A DNA stretch of 64,000 nt from Lachnospiraceae bacterium (GCA_017473905.1 JAFUJA010000029.1:1-64000); one strand, 5' to 3'. Shown: positions 1 to 12,732, numbered from the stretch's first letter. Notes: generated by a model from the letters alone, not told the origin. Program-made: numbers and translations.

Positions 1-269
1 ACGTAGTCAGCATGTCCAGGACAGTCAACGTGTGCATAGTGTCTGTTATCGGTCTGGTACTCAACGTGTGCGGTAGAGATAGTAATACCACGCTCTCTCT
101 CTTCGGGAGCCTTATCGATGTTCTCGAAATCTACCTTCTCATTTCCGGATACTCTCTCAGCCAGAACTCTGGTGATAGCAGCAGTTAAAGTAGTTTTACC
201 ATGGTCAACGTGTCCGATGGTACCAATGTTACAATGGGGCTTTGTTCTTTCAAATTTAGCTTTAGCCAT
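1..269 (-). CDS. tuf: Elongation factor Tu, N-terminal part (cut by window edge)
   Basis: EF-Tu carries aminoacyl-tRNA to the ribosomal A site as a GTP complex. The reading frame starts with [20 protein letters not shown] and contains the G1 loop GHVDHGKTT, the switch I region with RGITI, and the start of the G3 motif DCPGH before the window ends, so about 89 residues are visible. The start ATG at 269 has an AAGGAGG site 5-10 bases upstream. It follows fusA in the str operon order, but a consensus sigma-A promoter (365-393) lies in the gap, so it can be transcribed alone. Identification is essentially certain; only the C-terminal part is missing. Confidence 0.98.
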   Translation of the reverse strand, partial: MAKAKFERTKPHCNIGTIGHVDHGKTTLTAAITRVLAERVSGNEKVDFENIDKAPEERERGITISTAHVEYQTDNRHYAHVDCPGHADY

Positions 270-357
270 TATTATAGTCCTCCTTAAAATAATGAAATCT
301 TGTTTTTTATACTCGCCGTAGTGGCATTTTGCGCACTCGGCGCTAATTAACTCGGCT

Positions 358-386
358 ACCTCTGATTATATTAAATAATCAGAGGT
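358..386. repeat. 12-bp perfect inverted repeat over the tuf -10 box
   Basis: Arms ACCTCTGATTAT and ATAATCAGAGGT flank a 5-base centre. The right arm covers the -10 hexamer and likely start site of the tuf promoter. On the plus strand it is followed by TTTTT, so it would act as a terminator only for plus-strand (antisense) transcription, not for fusA. It could be an operator, an antisense stop or a 5' mRNA hairpin. Confidence 0.6.
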
Positions 387-393
387 TTTTCAA
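365..393 (-). promoter_or_regulatory. Sigma-A promoter of tuf
   Basis: Read on the minus strand, TTGAAA (388-393), a 17-base spacer and a perfect TATAAT (365-370). It would start transcription near 358, giving a leader of about 88 bases before the tuf ATG. The -10 box sits inside a 12-bp inverted repeat listed separately. Confidence 0.8.
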
Positions 394-441
394 GTTATTT
401 TTACTATTATTTAGCATCTAAATTAATTTAGTGTTTAAAAC

Positions 442-2559
442 TTATTTAGACTTTGCAGCTAATACTTTTTCCTGTACGTTCTTAGGTACCTGCTCGTATT
501 TTTCAAAGAACATAGAGTAGTTACCACGACCCTGAGTCTTGGAACGTAAGTCTGTAGAGTAACCGAACATCTCAGAAAGAGGAACGTAACCACGTACCAT
601 CTTACCACCACCGATGTCCTCCATACCTTCGATACGACCACGACGGGAGTTGATATCACCGATAACATCACCCATGTACTCTTCAGGCATGGTAACCTCT
701 ACCTTCATGATAGGCTCCATAAGAACGGGAGCTGCCTTCTGCATTGCATCCTTGAATGCCATGGAACCGGCAATGTGGAATGCCATTTCAGAGGAGTCAA
801 CCTCATGGTAGGAACCATCATATACGTTAGCATATACACCAACAACAGGGAATCCGCCAAGGATACCTGCCTTGGTTGCTTCTTCGATACCTTCACCAAC
901 TGCAGGGATGTATTCCTTAGGAATAGCACCACCAACAACGGTAGATTCGAACTTGAAGGTCTCTTCACCGTTAGGATCCATAGGAATGAATTTAACTTTA
1001 CAGTGACCGTACTGTCCACGACCACCGGACTGCTTAGCATATTTGCTATCAACTTCAACTTCTTTGGTAAAGGATTCTTTGTAAGCAACCTGAGGTGCAC
1101 CTACATTTGCTTCAACCTTGAATTCACGTAACAAACGGTCAACGATGATTTCAAGATGAAGTTCACCCATACCGGCAATAATTGTCTGGCCTGTCTCCGT
1201 ATCTGTATGAGCACGGAAAGTAGGATCTTCTTCAGCAAGCTTAGCTAAAGCTTCACCCATCTTGCCCTGACCTGCTTTGGTCTTAGGCTCGATAGCCAAT
1301 TCGATAACCGGCTCGGGGAATTCCATGGATTCGAGAATTACAGGATGCTGTTCATCACAAATGGTATCACCTGTACCGGTCACTTTAAATCCAACAGCTG
1401 CTGCAATATCACCGGAGTAAACTTTATCAAGTTCTGCTCTCTTGTTTGCATGCATCTGGAGAATACGTCCAACACGTTCCTTCTTATCCTTAGTAGCATT
1501 CAATACGTAAGAACCGGAGTTCATAGTACCTGAATATACACGGAAGAAAGCAAGCTTTCCTACGAAGGGGTCGGTCATGATCTTGAATGCAAGTGCGGAG
1601 AAAGGCTCATCATCAGATGAATGTCTTTCAACTTCATTTCCTTCAGGATCCACACCCTTAATAGCAGGGATGTCAAGAGGAGAAGGCATGAATTCGATAA
1701 CTGCATCAAGAAGTTTCTGAACGCCCTTGTTTCTGTAAGCAGTACCGCAGCAAACGGGAATTGCCTGACATTCACAAGTAGCCTTTCTTAAAGCTTTCTT
1801 CATATCTTCTACAGAAGGTTCTTCACCTTCAAGATACATCATCATAAGTTCGTCGTCTAATTCGCAAATCTTTTCAACGAGTTCTGAACGATATAAATCA
1901 GCTTCGTCTTTCATATCATCGGGAATATCAATGATGGAAATATCATCACCCTTATCATCATTGTAGATGTAAGCTTTCATTTCGAAAAGATCGATGACTC
2001 CCTTAAATTCATCTTCCTTACCGATAGGTAACTGAATGCAGATTGCGTTCTTACCTAATCTGGTACGGATCTGTTCAACAGCTCCGTAGAAGTTTGCACC
2101 AAGAATGTCCATCTTGTTGATGAATGCCATTCTGGGTACGTTGTATGTGTCAGCCTGACGCCATACGTTTTCTGACTGAGGTTCTACACCACCCTTAGCA
2201 CAGAATACACCTACAGCACCATCAAGTACACGTAAGGAACGCTCAACTTCTACAGTGAAGTCAACGTGTCCCGGTGTGTCGATGATGTTGATACGATGCT
2301 CTAATGCACCGGCTTTGGGCTTACAGTTTTCCTGTAAAGTCCAGTGGCAAGTTGTAGCAGCAGAAGTAATTGTAATACCTCTTTCCTGCTCCTGCTCCAT
2401 CCAGTCCATGGTAGCAGTACCTTCATGTGTATCACCAATTTTATAGTTTACACCAGTATAATAGAGGATACGCTCTGTTGTGGTAGTCTTACCCGCATCA
2501 ATATGAGCCATAATACCGATATTTCTGGTTCTCTCCAAAGGATATTCTCTTCCAGCCAA
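442..2559 (-). CDS. fusA: Elongation factor G
   Basis: EF-G is the ribosomal translocase GTPase of the cytoplasm. At 705 residues it has the usual length. The G1 loop AHIDAGKTT (about residues 18-26), DTPGH (about 93) and NKMD (about 148) are intact, and the C-terminal domains IV-V with the GGRGQYGH segment are complete. The start codon is TTG, chosen because AAGGAGGAA lies at ideal spacing and the following residues [20 protein letters not shown] match family N-termini; no in-frame ATG is better placed. The gene follows rpsG by 14 bases and is the third gene of the str operon. No minus-strand terminator is visible downstream, so read-through into tuf is possible. Confidence 0.98.
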   Translation of the reverse strand: MAGREYPLERTRNIGIMAHIDAGKTTTTERILYYTGVNYKIGDTHEGTATMDWMEQEQERGITITSAATTCHWTLQENCKPKAGALEHRINIIDTPGHVDFTVEVERSLRVLDGAVGVFCAKGGVEPQSENVWRQADTYNVPRMAFINKMDILGANFYGAVEQIRTRLGKNAICIQLPIGKEDEFKGVIDLFEMKAYIYNDDKGDDISIIDIPDDMKDEADLYRSELVEKICELDDELMMMYLEGEEPSVEDMKKALRKATCECQAIPVCCGTAYRNKGVQKLLDAVIEFMPSPLDIPAIKGVDPEGNEVERHSSDDEPFSALAFKIMTDPFVGKLAFFRVYSGTMNSGSYVLNATKDKKERVGRILQMHANKRAELDKVYSGDIAAAVGFKVTGTGDTICDEQHPVILESMEFPEPVIELAIEPKTKAGQGKMGEALAKLAEEDPTFRAHTDTETGQTIIAGMGELHLEIIVDRLLREFKVEANVGAPQVAYKESFTKEVEVDSKYAKQSGGRGQYGHCKVKFIPMDPNGEETFKFESTVVGGAIPKEYIPAVGEGIEEATKAGILGGFPVVGVYANVYDGSYHEVDSSEMAFHIAGSMAFKDAMQKAAPVLMEPIMKVEVTMPEEYMGDVIGDINSRRGRIEGMEDIGGGKMVRGYVPLSEMFGYSTDLRSKTQGRGNYSMFFEKYEQVPKNVQEKVLAAKSK

Positions 2560-2573
2560 AGTCGTTCCTCCTT

Positions 2574-3247
<674 letters not shown>

Positions 3248-3667
3248 TTATTTACCAGCCTTAGGTCTCTTGGCGCCGTATTTAGAACGAGCCTGACGTC
3301 TGTTTGCAACACCTGCGGTATCGAGTGTACCTCTGATGATGTGGTATCTGGTACCGGGTAAGTCCTTTACTCTACCACCTCTGATCAGTACAACGCTATG
3401 CTCCTGAAGGTTGTGACCTTCACCGGGAATGTAGCTGGTTACTTCGATTCCGTTAGACAGACGAACTCTGGCGATCTTTCTCAACGCTGAGTTAGGCTTC
3501 TTAGGTGTAGCAGTCTTAACTGCGGTACACACACCTCTCTTCTGAGGAGAAGGAGACTCTACAGATTTCTTGTGCAAAGAGTTGAAGCTCTTCTGCAAAG
3601 CAGGAGCGGTAGACTTCTTAACGCTTGTCTGTCTTCCCTTACGTACTAACTGGTTAATTGTGGGCAT
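3248..3667 (-). CDS. rpsL: 30S ribosomal protein S12
   Basis: S12 lies at the decoding centre and sets translational accuracy. The 139-residue product begins [12 protein letters not shown] and has the conserved [18 protein letters not shown] block and the [11 protein letters not shown] segment that carries classical streptomycin-resistance positions; the lysines there are wild type. ATG at 3667 follows AGGAGGTGA. It is the first gene of the str operon and has a fully consensus promoter about 90 bases upstream. Length and motifs are standard. Confidence 0.98.
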   Translation of the reverse strand: MPTINQLVRKGRQTSVKKSTAPALQKSFNSLHKKSVESPSPQKRGVCTAVKTATPKKPNSALRKIARVRLSNGIEVTSYIPGEGHNLQEHSVVLIRGGRVKDLPGTRYHIIRGTLDTAGVANRRQARSKYGAKRPKAGK

Positions 3668-3755
3668 TCAAATTCACCTCCTATGATAATATTTTAATTT
3701 TGTTCTTCTAAAAAGAACACACAATAAAAACATGCATTTCAATGCACGCCCTATC

Positions 3756-3784
3756 ATTATAATTTCCCATAAAACTCTTGTCAA
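3756..3784 (-). promoter_or_regulatory. Consensus sigma-A promoter of rpsL-rpsG-fusA
   Basis: On the minus strand TTGACA (3779-3784), 17-base spacer, TATAAT (3756-3761): a perfect match to consensus. The leader between it and rpsL contains a small hairpin TGCATT-TC-AATGCA near 3733-3746. Confidence 0.9.
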
Positions 3785-3879
3785 TTGTTTTTTTAAAATA
3801 TGTGAAAAAACTTTGAACAGCGATTTCTCATAAAATTGTTAAAAACTAACGCCATTTTGGGTATTATTTTTTTAATTAT

Positions 3880-3912
3880 AAAAGGGAACGGTCAATCAAA
3901 CCGTTCCCTTTT
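3880..3912 (-). terminator. Intrinsic terminator after rpoC
   Basis: AAAGGGAACGGT and its complement form a stem of at least 12 bp with a 7-base loop starting 8 bases after the rpoC stop; the minus-strand 3' side runs into TTTTATAATTAAAAAAA. It separates the rpoBC and str operons. Confidence 0.8.
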
Positions 3913-3919
3913 CAAATTT

Positions 3920-6900
3920 TTATTCTTCGTCGAATACTTCTTCTTCCATTTCCACATCGTCCAACTCTGCATCGATAAACGCTTCGTCTTCCAACTCTGC
4001 TTCAAAGGATTCGTCTTCAACTTCTTCTTTACCGTAATTGCTGTCAATCTTAACATCTCTGTAACGCTTCATACCTGTACCTGCAGGAATCAGCTTACCG
4101 ATGATAACATTTTCTTTCAGACCAATTAAGGGGTCAACCTTACCTTTGATTGCAGCTTCCGTAAGAACCTTAGTGGTTTCCTGGAAGGATGCTGCTGACA
4201 GGAAGGAGTTTGTTGCAAGGGATGCCTTGGTAATACCAAGAATAATATCCTTTGCCACAGCAGGTGCTGCATCCGGATTCTCTTTTAAGAGTTTCTCATT
4301 GATATCTTCAAGAACAAGACGGTCAACAAGACTTCCGGGAAGTAATTCGGTATCACCGCTTTCTTCTACACGCTGTTTCTTTAACATCTGACGAACGATA
4401 ACTTCAATGTGCTTATCGCTCAAATCTACACCCTGGAGACTGTAAACCTTCTGAACTTCGCGGATCATGTAGTTTTCAACTGCCTCAATCTTCTTGATTT
4501 CAAGAAGGTCATGAGGATTTACACTACCTTCGGTAAGTTCATCACCGGCTTCAATCTGAGCACCGTCAAGAACTTTAATTCTTGCTCCGTAAGGAATCAG
4601 ATAGCTCTTCTCTCTTTCTCCATCGGAAATAACGATTTCACGTTTTTTCTTAGTATCGTGGATCTGTATGGTACCGCCGAATTCTGCAATAATTGCAAGT
4701 CCCTTAGGCTTTCTTGCTTCGAATAACTCCTCGACACGGGGAAGACCCTGTGTGATATCGTTACCCGCAACACCACCGGTATGGAAAGTACGCATGGTAA
4801 GCTGTGTACCGGGTTCACCGATAGACTGCGCTGCGATAATACCAACAGCCTCACCAACCTGTACTGCTTCACCGGTTGCCATGTTAGCACCGTAACATTT
4901 TGCACAGATACCATTCTGTGACTTACAGGTTAAAATACTTCTGATTTTAACTGTTTCAATAGGAGCACCGTTCTCATCCACACCAACGGAAACAATCTTA
5001 GCTGCTCTGCTGGGTGTAATCATATGGTTACTCTTAACAATTACATTTCCGTCCTTGTCGTAGATTGTATTACAGGAATATCTTCCCTTAATACGTGCTT
5101 CAAGAGTTTCAATGCTTTCTTTACCGTCAGTAAATGCGGATACATTCATTCCGGCAATGGATTCTCTTTCGATACAACAATCAGTTTCACGAATAATCAA
5201 TTCCTGACAAACGTCTACCATTCGACGTGTAAGGTAACCGGAGTCAGCTGTACGAAGCGCCGTATCGGACAAACCTTTACGAGCACCGTGTGCAGACATG
5301 AAGTACTCCAGAACGTCAAGACCTTCACGGAAGTTAGACTTAATGGGCAACTCGATGGTACGACCTGTTGTATCAGCCATAAGACCACGCATACCTGCAA
5401 GCTGCTTCATCTGCTGCTCGGAACCACGGGCACCGGAGTCAGCCATCATTCTGATGTTGTTATAGGAATCAAGACCACTCATCAGCTCTTTGGTAAGACG
5501 GGCGTCAGTCTCATTCCATACACGGATAACGTTTTTATAACGTTCTTCTTCGGTACACATACCACGGTTAAAGTTCTGTGTAATACGGTCAACCTGTGCC
5601 TGTGCTTCTTCAAGAAGCTGGGGCTTAATGGGAGGCACTGTCATATCGGAAATGGATACTGTCATTGCCGCTCTGGTTGAATATTTATAACCGGTTGCTT
5701 TTACAAGGTCAAGAACTTCTGCGGTCTTGGTTGCACCGTGTGTATTAATAACTCTGTCAAGAATCTGCTTTAACTGCTTTTTACCAACAAGGAAGTCTAC
5801 TTCAAGCTTGATTGCATCTTCCGGAGTATTACGTTCTACAAAATCCAAATCCTGAGGAAGAATCTCATTGAAGAGGAAACGTCCCAGTGTAGATTCCACG
5901 ATACCCTTTACTTCGGTTCCGTCAGCAAGCTTTTTGCAAACGCCTACTTTGATGCGGGCATGTAATGTAATAACACCGTTTACGTATGCAAGGATTGCTT
6001 CATTTACATCCTTGAAGAACTTACCTTCGCCAACTGCGCCGGGTCTTTCCTGTGTCAGGTAGTAAATACCAAGTACCATATCCTGTGAAGGAACGGCTAC
6101 GGGAGCACCGTCTGAAGGCTTCAGAAGGTTATTGGGTGATAAAAGAAGGAATCGACATTCCGCCTGTGCCTCTACGGACAAAGGAAGATGTACCGCCATC
6201 TGGTCACCGTCGAAGTCAGCATTGAACGCTGTACATACAAGGGGATGAAGCTTAATCGCCTTACCCTCTACAAGAATAGGTTCGAATGCCTGGATACCAA
6301 GTCTGTGGAGTGTCGGAGCACGGTTCAACATTACAGGATGCTCGTGAATTACTTCTTCCAAAACATCCCAAACCGTATCATCCAGCTTCTCTACAAGCTT
6401 CTTTGCATGTTTAATATTCTGGCTGATTCCCTTACCAACCAGTTCCTTCATAACGAAGGGTTTAAAAAGTTCAATCGCCATCTCTTTCGGTAAACCGCAC
6501 TGATAAATTTTCAATTCGGGGCCTACAACGATAACGGAACGCCCGGAATAGTCAACACGCTTACCTAAAAGGTTCTGACGGAAACGTCCGGACTTACCTT
6601 TTAACATATCGGAGAGAGACTTCAGTGCACGGTTACCGGGGCCGGTTACCGCTCTTCCTCTTCTACCGTTATCAATCAAAGCATCAACTGCTTCCTGAAG
6701 CATTCTCTTCTCGTTACGAACGATGATATCGGGTGCTCCGAGATCAAGAAGTCTGCTAAGACGGTTGTTACGGTTGATGATTCTTCTGTAAAGGTCATTC
6801 AAGTCAGAAGTTGCAAAACGTCCGCCGTCCAACTGAACCATAGGTCTTAAGTCGGGGGGAATAACGGGAATCGCATCCATAATCATCCATTCAGGTCTGT

Positions 6901-7588
6901 TGCCGGACTCACGGAATGCTTCGATTACTTCCAGTCTCTTAACGATTTTTGCTCTCTTCTGTCCCTTGGTGCTTTCGTTTTCAAGTTCTTCTTTCAACTC
7001 GATATTTTCCTTTTCAAGGTCAATCGCCATAAGAAGTTCCTTAATAGCTTCCGCACCCATTCCTACACGGAATTCATTGCCCCACTTTTCTCTTGCATCC
7101 TGATATTCTTTTTCAGATAAAATATCTTTTACTGCAAGATCGGTGTTGCCTGCATCAAGTACGATATATGATGCAAAATATAAAACTTTCTCCAACACTC
7201 TCGGTGTCAGATCAAGAATAAGTCCCATACGGCTGGGGATTCCCTTAAAGTACCAGATATGAGATACGGGAGCAGCAAGTTTAATGTGACCCATACGCTC
7301 TCTACGAACGTTTGCCTTTGTAACTTCTACACCACAACGGTCACAAACTACACCTTTGTATCTTACCTTTTTGTACTTACCGCAATGACACTCCCAGTCT
7401 TTGCTGGGTCCGAAAATCTTTTCACAGTACAAACCTTCCCGTTCGGGTTTTAAGGTTCTATAGTTAATGGTTTCGGGCTTGGTAACCTCGCCTCTTGACC
7501 ACTCATAGATTTTTTCCGGTGACGCCAAACCGATTTTAATTGCGTCAAAAACAATCGGTTCGTCTATCTCTTTTCTAATTTCAGACAT
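3920..7588 (-). CDS. rpoC: DNA-directed RNA polymerase subunit beta'
   Basis: Beta' forms the catalytic half of RNA polymerase with beta. The 1222-residue protein has the N-terminal zinc site (Cys67, Cys69, Cys82, Cys85), the Mg-binding [12 protein letters not shown] motif (about residue 457), the trigger-loop and bridge-helix region, and a second zinc-binding cluster around [13 protein letters not shown]. It ends in an acidic tail rich in Glu and Asp (about residues 1190-1222). The start ATG at 7588 follows GGAAGGAG. It is 37 bases downstream of rpoB with no promoter between, so the two are co-transcribed. Confidence 0.99.
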   Translation of the reverse strand: MSEIRKEIDEPIVFDAIKIGLASPEKIYEWSRGEVTKPETINYRTLKPEREGLYCEKIFGPSKDWECHCGKYKKVRYKGVVCDRCGVEVTKANVRRERMGHIKLAAPVSHIWYFKGIPSRMGLILDLTPRVLEKVLYFASYIVLDAGNTDLAVKDILSEKEYQDAREKWGNEFRVGMGAEAIKELLMAIDLEKENIELKEELENESTKGQKRAKIVKRLEVIEAFRESGNRPEWMIMDAIPVIPPDLRPMVQLDGGRFATSDLNDLYRRIINRNNRLSRLLDLGAPDIIVRNEKRMLQEAVDALIDNGRRGRAVTGPGNRALKSLSDMLKGKSGRFRQNLLGKRVDYSGRSVIVVGPELKIYQCGLPKEMAIELFKPFVMKELVGKGISQNIKHAKKLVEKLDDTVWDVLEEVIHEHPVMLNRAPTLHRLGIQAFEPILVEGKAIKLHPLVCTAFNADFDGDQMAVHLPLSVEAQAECRFLLLSPNNLLKPSDGAPVAVPSQDMVLGIYYLTQERPGAVGEGKFFKDVNEAILAYVNGVITLHARIKVGVCKKLADGTEVKGIVESTLGRFLFNEILPQDLDFVERNTPEDAIKLEVDFLVGKKQLKQILDRVINTHGATKTAEVLDLVKATGYKYSTRAAMTVSISDMTVPPIKPQLLEEAQAQVDRITQNFNRGMCTEEERYKNVIRVWNETDARLTKELMSGLDSYNNIRMMADSGARGSEQQMKQLAGMRGLMADTTGRTIELPIKSNFREGLDVLEYFMSAHGARKGLSDTALRTADSGYLTRRMVDVCQELIIRETDCCIERESIAGMNVSAFTDGKESIETLEARIKGRYSCNTIYDKDGNVIVKSNHMITPSRAAKIVSVGVDENGAPIETVKIRSILTCKSQNGICAKCYGANMATGEAVQVGEAVGIIAAQSIGEPGTQLTMRTFHTGGVAGNDITQGLPRVEELFEARKPKGLAIIAEFGGTIQIHDTKKKREIVISDGEREKSYLIPYGARIKVLDGAQIEAGDELTEGSVNPHDLLEIKKIEAVENYMIREVQKVYSLQGVDLSDKHIEVIVRQMLKKQRVEESGDTELLPGSLVDRLVLEDINEKLLKENPDAAPAVAKDIILGITKASLATNSFLSAASFQETTKVLTEAAIKGKVDPLIGLKENVIIGKLIPAGTGMKRYRDVKIDSNYGKEEVEDESFEAELEDEAFIDAELDDVEMEEEVFDEE

Positions 7589-7625
7589 TGATTGGCACTC
7601 CTTCCAATTTTATGTTGTCAGCCTA

Positions 7626-10600
7626 CTAGTTTTCATCATCATCATAGGAATCTTCAGCATCCATATCGCCGGAGAAATCGGAATAGTAATCTTCTTCCTC
7701 TTCCACTTCGTCATATGCTTCCTGAAGCTCGCCGTTTTCGTTGAATTCCTGCTTCTGATATCCATAGCTTGCCATATCGTCACGTTCATAATCGTAACCT
7801 CTGGTTTCGCCTTCCATTTCAATCTTGTAATTGTTTGTAGGCGGTTCAACATTTTCTTTGATTTCTACTTCGTCACCATTTTCATCAATAACCTTAACGT
7901 CAAGACAAAGTGACTGTAATTCCTTCAGCAATACCTTGAAGGACTCAGGAATACCGGGGGTAGGAATGTTCTCACCCTTGATAATTGCTTCATAAGTCTT
8001 CACACGACCAACAACGTCGTCGGATTTTACTGTAAGGATTTCCTGTAATGTATAAGATGCACCGTACGCTTCAAGTGCCCAAACTTCCATTTCACCGAAA
8101 CGCTGACCACCGAACTGAGCTTTACCACCCAGAGGCTGCTGTGTAACGAGGGAGTACGGTCCTGTTGAACGCGCATGAATCTTATCATCTACAAGATGGT
8201 GGAGCTTAAGGTAATGCATGTGGCCAATGGTTACGGGACTATCGAAGTAATCACCGGTTCTACCGTCACGAAGTCTTACCTTACCATCTCTGGAAATAGG
8301 CACGCCCTTCCATAATTCTCTGTGATCTCTGTTTTCATAGAGATATTCAAGAACTTCAGGAAGTAAATCGTCCTTATATTTCTTCTCAAAATCTTCCCAG
8401 GAAGAGTTAACGTAATCGTTAGCAAGATCCAGGGTATCCATAATATCAGCTTCGTTTGCACCGTCGAATACGGGAGTTGCAATATTGAAGCCAAGTGCTT
8501 TCGCAGCAAGTGACAAGTGAATCTCGAGCACCTGCCCGATATTCATACGGGAAGGTACGCCCAGAGGATTCAATACGATGTCAAGAGGACGTCCATTAGG
8601 AAGGTAAGGCATATCTTCAACGGGTAATACGCGGGAAACGACACCCTTGTTACCGTGACGACCAGCCATCTTATCACCTACGGAAATCTTTCTCTTCTGA
8701 GCAATGTAGATACGAACCTTCTGGTTAACTCCGGGAGATAATTCGGTATCGCCGGCAGCTCTGGAGAATACCTTCGCATCAACAACAACACCATATTCGC
8801 CGTGAGGAACCTTTAAGGAGTTATCTCTTACTTCACGTGCTTTCTCACCGAAAATAGCACGAAGGAGTCTTTCTTCTGCGGTAAGTTCTGTTTCACCCTT
8901 AGGTGTTACCTTACCAACAAGGATATCTCCTGCACGAACTTCTGCACCAATACGGATGATACCTCTGTCATCCAGATCCTTGAGTGCATCTTCACCTACA
9001 CCGGGAACGTCTCTGGTAATTTCTTCCGCACCAAGTTTGGTGTCACGTGCTTCAGTTTCATATTCTTCAATGTGTACGGATGTATATACATCTTCACGTA
9101 CCAGTCTTTCACTTAAAAGAACCGCATCCTCGTAGTTATAACCTTCCCAGGTCATGAAACCGATCAGAGGGTTCTTACCAAGACCAAGTTCACCTTCTGC
9201 AGTGGAAGGACCGTCAGCGATAACCTGACCTTCTGCAACATGGTCACCCTTGAATACGATGGGTTTCTGGTTGTAGCAGTTGCTCTGGTTACTTCTTACG
9301 AACTTGGAAAGAGGATATTCCATCAGCTCTCCGTCATCTGCTGTAATCTTAATCAACATGGAAGATACGTAAGTAACGGTACCTGCCTTTTTAGCAACAA
9401 CACAAACACCGGAGTCTACTGCTGCTTTTACTTCCATACCTGTACCGATTACAGGTGCTTCGGTAAAGAGCAGAGGCACTGCCTGACGCTGCATGTTGGA
9501 TCCCATCAGCGCACGGTTCGCATCGTCGTTCTCAAGGAAAGGAATCAAAGCTGTAGCAACGGAGAATACCATTTTAGGAGATACGTCCATGTAATCAAAC
9601 AATTCTCTGGGGTATTCCTGGGTTTCTTCTCTGTAACGACCGGATACCATCTTCTTAACGAAGCATCCGTTCTCATCAAGCTTCTCATTTGCCTGTGCTA
9701 CGTGGTAATTATCTTCCTCGTCAGCGGTCATATAAACAACCTGATCTGTTACACGGGGATTCTTTTCATCGGTTTTGTCAATTACACGGTAAGGTGCTTC
9801 TACAAAACCATATTCATTAATCTTTGCATAAGATGCAAGAGAGTTAATCAAACCGATATTAGGACCTTCAGGAGTCTCGATAGGACACATTCTTCCGTAA
9901 TGGGTATAGTGAACGTCACGAACCTCGAATCCGGCACGGTCTCTGGACAGACCACCGGGTCCCAATGCGGAAAGTCTTCTCTTATGAGTCAACTCACCCA
10001 GAGGGTTGTTCTGGTCCATAAACTGAGACAACTGTGAGGAACCGAAGAATTCCTTAATTGCAGCCTGTACGGGCTTAATATTAATCAAATCCTGAGGTGT
10101 GATCTTCTCGGAATCATGTGTTGTCATTCTTTCACGTACAACACGTTCCATTCTGGAAAGACCTATTCTGTACTGATTCTGTAACAATTCACCTACTGCA
10201 CGGATTCTTCTGTTACCCAAGTGGTCGATATCGTCATCATTACCGATACCGTACTCAAGATGGATATTATAGTTAATGGAAGCAAGCATGTCTTCCTTGG
10301 TGATATGCTTGGGAACCAATTCATGAGCGTTGGCAACAATTGCTTCTGCAAGTTCCTCGGGTTTTTCGGAGTATTCCTCAAGGATTTTCTGAAGCACAGG
10401 GAAATAAACCAACTCAGTAATACCAAGTTCGTTTACATCACAATCAATCCACTCATTGATGTCTACCATCATATTGGAAAGAACCTTAACGTTCTTTTCT
10501 TCTGTCTGAATCATTACGGAAGCTACTGCTGCATTCTGAATTGCATCAGCAATTTCTGCGGTTACCTTATCGCCGGCTTTTGCGATAACATCTCCGGTAA

Positions 10601-11513
10601 ATTCATTGATTACATCCTCCGCAAGAACATGTCCGCGAATTCTGTTACGAAGCATAAGCTTCTTATTAAACTTATAACGACCAACCTTTGCAAGGTCATA
10701 TCTTCTGGGGTCGAAAAACATAGCGCTTAAGAAACTCTCAGCACTTTCAACGCTAAAAGGCTCGCCGGGGTGAACCTTGGTGTAAAGTTCTCTCAGACCA
10801 TCCACATAATTTTCGGAAGGATCCTTTACAAAACTTGCACGGATCTTCGGTTCATCACCAAAAACTTCCAAAATTTCTTCATTGCTTCCAAGTCCCAATG
10901 CACGGATAAATACAGTGATGGGCACCTTTCTTGTTCTATCTACACGAACGTATGCAACGTCATTGGAATCTGTTTCGTACTCAAGCCATGCACCACGGTT
11001 AGGGATAACGGTAGCAGAGAATAACTTCTTACCGATCTTATCATGGCTGATTGCGTAATAGATACCGGGAGAACGAACCAACTGGCTAACGATAACACGT
11101 TCTGCACCGTTGATTACGAATGTTCCTGTTTCTGTCATTAAGGGGAAATTACCCATAAAAATGGGATGTTCTTTTACATTTTCCTGCTCATTTTTGTTGA
11201 AAAGACGAACAGTAACCTTTAAGGGTGCTTCATAAGTAAGATCCCGTTCCTTGCACTCTTCAATAGTATGTTTAATCTCGTCTTTTGCCAATTCAAACTT
11301 GACAAATTCCATACGCAAATCACCGCCGTAATTTGTGATGGGAGAAATATCATCAAATGCCTCTTTTAATCCCTCTTCCAGGAACCACTGGTAGGAATTT
11401 TTCTGAACTTCGATGAGATTGGGCATTTCCAATACTTCTTTCTGTCGAGAGTAACTCATACGCAAACTGTTACCGTTCACAACAGGCCGAATTCTGTTCT
11501 TTTCCATTGACAT
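7626..11513 (-). CDS. rpoB: DNA-directed RNA polymerase subunit beta
   Basis: Beta subunit of RNA polymerase, 1295 residues, including the rifampicin pocket sequence [20 protein letters not shown] and downstream [19 protein letters not shown], which look rifampicin-sensitive. The basic [26 protein letters not shown] region is conserved. The C-terminus carries a long acidic tail beyond the core (from about residue 1240), as in many Clostridia. Two ATGs (11513 and 11507) fit the GGAGTG site; the first is reported. A leader of about 140 bases with a likely attenuator separates it from its promoter and from rplL. Confidence 0.99.
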   Translation of the reverse strand: MSMEKNRIRPVVNGNSLRMSYSRQKEVLEMPNLIEVQKNSYQWFLEEGLKEAFDDISPITNYGGDLRMEFVKFELAKDEIKHTIEECKERDLTYEAPLKVTVRLFNKNEQENVKEHPIFMGNFPLMTETGTFVINGAERVIVSQLVRSPGIYYAISHDKIGKKLFSATVIPNRGAWLEYETDSNDVAYVRVDRTRKVPITVFIRALGLGSNEEILEVFGDEPKIRASFVKDPSENYVDGLRELYTKVHPGEPFSVESAESFLSAMFFDPRRYDLAKVGRYKFNKKLMLRNRIRGHVLAEDVINEFTGDVIAKAGDKVTAEIADAIQNAAVASVMIQTEEKNVKVLSNMMVDINEWIDCDVNELGITELVYFPVLQKILEEYSEKPEELAEAIVANAHELVPKHITKEDMLASINYNIHLEYGIGNDDDIDHLGNRRIRAVGELLQNQYRIGLSRMERVVRERMTTHDSEKITPQDLINIKPVQAAIKEFFGSSQLSQFMDQNNPLGELTHKRRLSALGPGGLSRDRAGFEVRDVHYTHYGRMCPIETPEGPNIGLINSLASYAKINEYGFVEAPYRVIDKTDEKNPRVTDQVVYMTADEEDNYHVAQANEKLDENGCFVKKMVSGRYREETQEYPRELFDYMDVSPKMVFSVATALIPFLENDDANRALMGSNMQRQAVPLLFTEAPVIGTGMEVKAAVDSGVCVVAKKAGTVTYVSSMLIKITADDGELMEYPLSKFVRSNQSNCYNQKPIVFKGDHVAEGQVIADGPSTAEGELGLGKNPLIGFMTWEGYNYEDAVLLSERLVREDVYTSVHIEEYETEARDTKLGAEEITRDVPGVGEDALKDLDDRGIIRIGAEVRAGDILVGKVTPKGETELTAEERLLRAIFGEKAREVRDNSLKVPHGEYGVVVDAKVFSRAAGDTELSPGVNQKVRIYIAQKRKISVGDKMAGRHGNKGVVSRVLPVEDMPYLPNGRPLDIVLNPLGVPSRMNIGQVLEIHLSLAAKALGFNIATPVFDGANEADIMDTLDLANDYVNSSWEDFEKKYKDDLLPEVLEYLYENRDHRELWKGVPISRDGKVRLRDGRTGDYFDSPVTIGHMHYLKLHHLVDDKIHARSTGPYSLVTQQPLGGKAQFGGQRFGEMEVWALEAYGASYTLQEILTVKSDDVVGRVKTYEAIIKGENIPTPGIPESFKVLLKELQSLCLDVKVIDENGDEVEIKENVEPPTNNYKIEMEGETRGYDYERDDMASYGYQKQEFNENGELQEAYDEVEEEEDYYSDFSGDMDAEDSYDDDEN

Positions 11514-11571
11514 TTCACTCCGTTCTTCAATTTATGTTTAAGCCGTTACAATACCGGGTTTATGCATGCAC

Positions 11572-11625
11572 AAAAAAACTCCTTTTACGGGATTCTTCCC
11601 ATGATTTGGAATTTCTTCTAAAAGG
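11572..11625 (-). terminator. Possible attenuator in the rpoB leader
   Basis: On the minus strand CCTTTTA (11619-11625) pairs with TAAAAGG (11581-11587), closing a loop with a smaller inner TTCC/GGAA stem, and is followed at once by AGTTTTTTT. It lies between the rpoB promoter and the rpoB start, so it would stop or modulate the rpoBC transcript rather than end rplL. Confidence 0.5.
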
Positions 11626-11654
11626 GTATACATAACCACAATAGTGCATCATCC

Positions 11655-11683
11655 ATAATATCACAAAAGAAAATGGAAGTCAA
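11655..11683 (-). promoter_or_regulatory. Sigma-A promoter of rpoBC
   Basis: Minus strand TTGACT (11678-11683), 17-base spacer, TATTAT (11655-11660). It lies just after the rplL terminator and gives rpoBC a separate transcript. Confidence 0.8.
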
Positions 11684-11717
11684 ACTATTTTTTTATGTAT
11701 AGTTTTTTTCTTATACA

Positions 11718-11751
11718 TAAAAAAACCGCGAAGGATATTCTCCCTCGCGGT
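11718..11751 (-). terminator. Intrinsic terminator after rplL
   Basis: Minus strand ACCGCGA stem with an 13-base loop closing on TCGCGGT, followed by seven T residues. It starts about 22 bases after the rplL stop. Confidence 0.85.
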
Positions 11752-11773
11752 ATTTCTTCATATTGGGTAAAAA

Positions 11774-12154
11774 TTACTTTAAAGTAACCTTTGCGCCTAC
11801 AGCTTCTAATTTAGCCTTGATATCATCAGCTTCTTCCTTGGAAGCAGCTTCCTTGAGCATCTTAGGAGCAGCGTCTACTAAGTCTTTAGCTTCCTTTAAG
11901 CCAAGGCCGGTAGCTTCACGAACAACCTTAATAACTTTAACCTTTTCAGCACCTACTTCGGTTAATTCTACGTCGAATTCAGTCTTTTCTTCAGCTGCTT
12001 CAGCTGCACCGCCTACAGCGCCTGCTGCTACAACAACACCTGCTGCTGCAGATACACCAAATTCTTCTTCACATGCTTTTACTAATTCGTTTAATTCAAG
12101 TACGCTTAACTCTTTGATAGCGTCGATAAATTCCTGAGTTGTTAACTTTGCCAT
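11774..12154 (-). CDS. rplL: 50S ribosomal protein L7/L12
   Basis: L7/L12 forms the ribosomal stalk that recruits and activates translational GTPases. The 126-residue protein has the N-terminal dimerisation helix ([20 protein letters not shown]), an Ala/Gly/Val hinge (about residues 35-55) and the conserved C-terminal domain with [12 protein letters not shown]. The start ATG at 12154 follows GGAGGAAAATAAA; an upstream in-frame start at 12169 overlaps that site and is rejected. It lies 89 bases after rplJ and is ended by a strong terminator. L10 and L12 are made in unequal amounts, which fits separate initiation here. Confidence 0.98.
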   Translation of the reverse strand: MAKLTTQEFIDAIKELSVLELNELVKACEEEFGVSAAAGVVVAAGAVGGAAEAAEEKTEFDVELTEVGAEKVKVIKVVREATGLGLKEAKDLVDAAPKMLKEAASKEEADDIKAKLEAVGAKVTLK

Positions 12155-12243
12155 TTTATTTTCCTCCATTTTAAATAGTTAAAAGTTTCATGCGGCAATT
12201 CTCCGCATCATTATCAAGTTTTGCTTATGTTGTCTATTGACAA

Positions 12244-12732
12244 TTAAGCGCCCTGCTGTTCTGCAATCTGATTGAGAACGCGAGCAAGGTTTGTAATAGG
12301 GGACTGGATGCTTCCAAGCAACTTTCCGAGAAGTTCTTCTCTGGAAGGTACATTGGAGATTGCTTCGATTCCCTTGCTGTCATAAACAGTTCCTTCTACA
12401 ACACCACCCTTGATTTCAAGAGCCTTTGCAGTCTTTGCAAATTTGCAAAGAATTCTTGCAGGAGCTGTAGCGTCATCCTTGGAAATTGCAATTGCGCTGG
12501 GTCCTTCCAAATACTGAGCAAGACCTTCACAATCAGTTCCCTTGAATGCAAAATTCATCATGGTGTTCTTGTATACATTGTAAGTAACACCAGCTTCACG
12601 AAGCTGCTTACGAAGCTCGGTATCCTCTGCAACAGTAAGACCGCGATGATCAACGATAACAACAGACTGTGCATCTTTGATGTTTTCTGCGATTTCAGCC
12701 ACGATGGGTTTCTTCAATTCAACCTTTGCCAT
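12244..12732 (-). CDS. rplJ: 50S ribosomal protein L10
   Basis: L10 anchors L7/L12 dimers to the ribosome and represses its own mRNA. The 162-residue protein starts MAKVELKKPIVAEIAENIKD and has the family segments VVDHRGLTVAEDTELRKQLR and SREELLGKLLGSIQSP. The ATG at 12732 has AAGGAGGT at proper spacing. The open frame continues upstream to 12963, but that part is the L10 leader RNA and encodes no recognisable protein, so it is excluded. The C-terminal helix that binds L12 is present (LARVLNQIAEQQGA). Confidence 0.98.
   Translation of the reverse strand: MAKVELKKPIVAEIAENIKDAQSVVIVDHRGLTVAEDTELRKQLREAGVTYNVYKNTMMNFAFKGTDCEGLAQYLEGPSAIAISKDDATAPARILCKFAKTAKALEIKGGVVEGTVYDSKGIEAISNVPSREELLGKLLGSIQSPITNLARVLNQIAEQQGA

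Noticed and set aside
358..386. fusA terminator
   Set aside because: The T-tract is on the wrong side for minus-strand transcription, and the arm is part of the tuf promoter.
5024..5680. Plus-strand open frame opposite rpoC
   Set aside because: Same reason: antisense to a strongly conserved gene with no supporting signals.
9240..10037. Long plus-strand open frame opposite rpoB
   Set aside because: It is a shadow of the conserved rpoB frame with Cys/His-rich low-similarity translation, no ribosome binding site and no family features.
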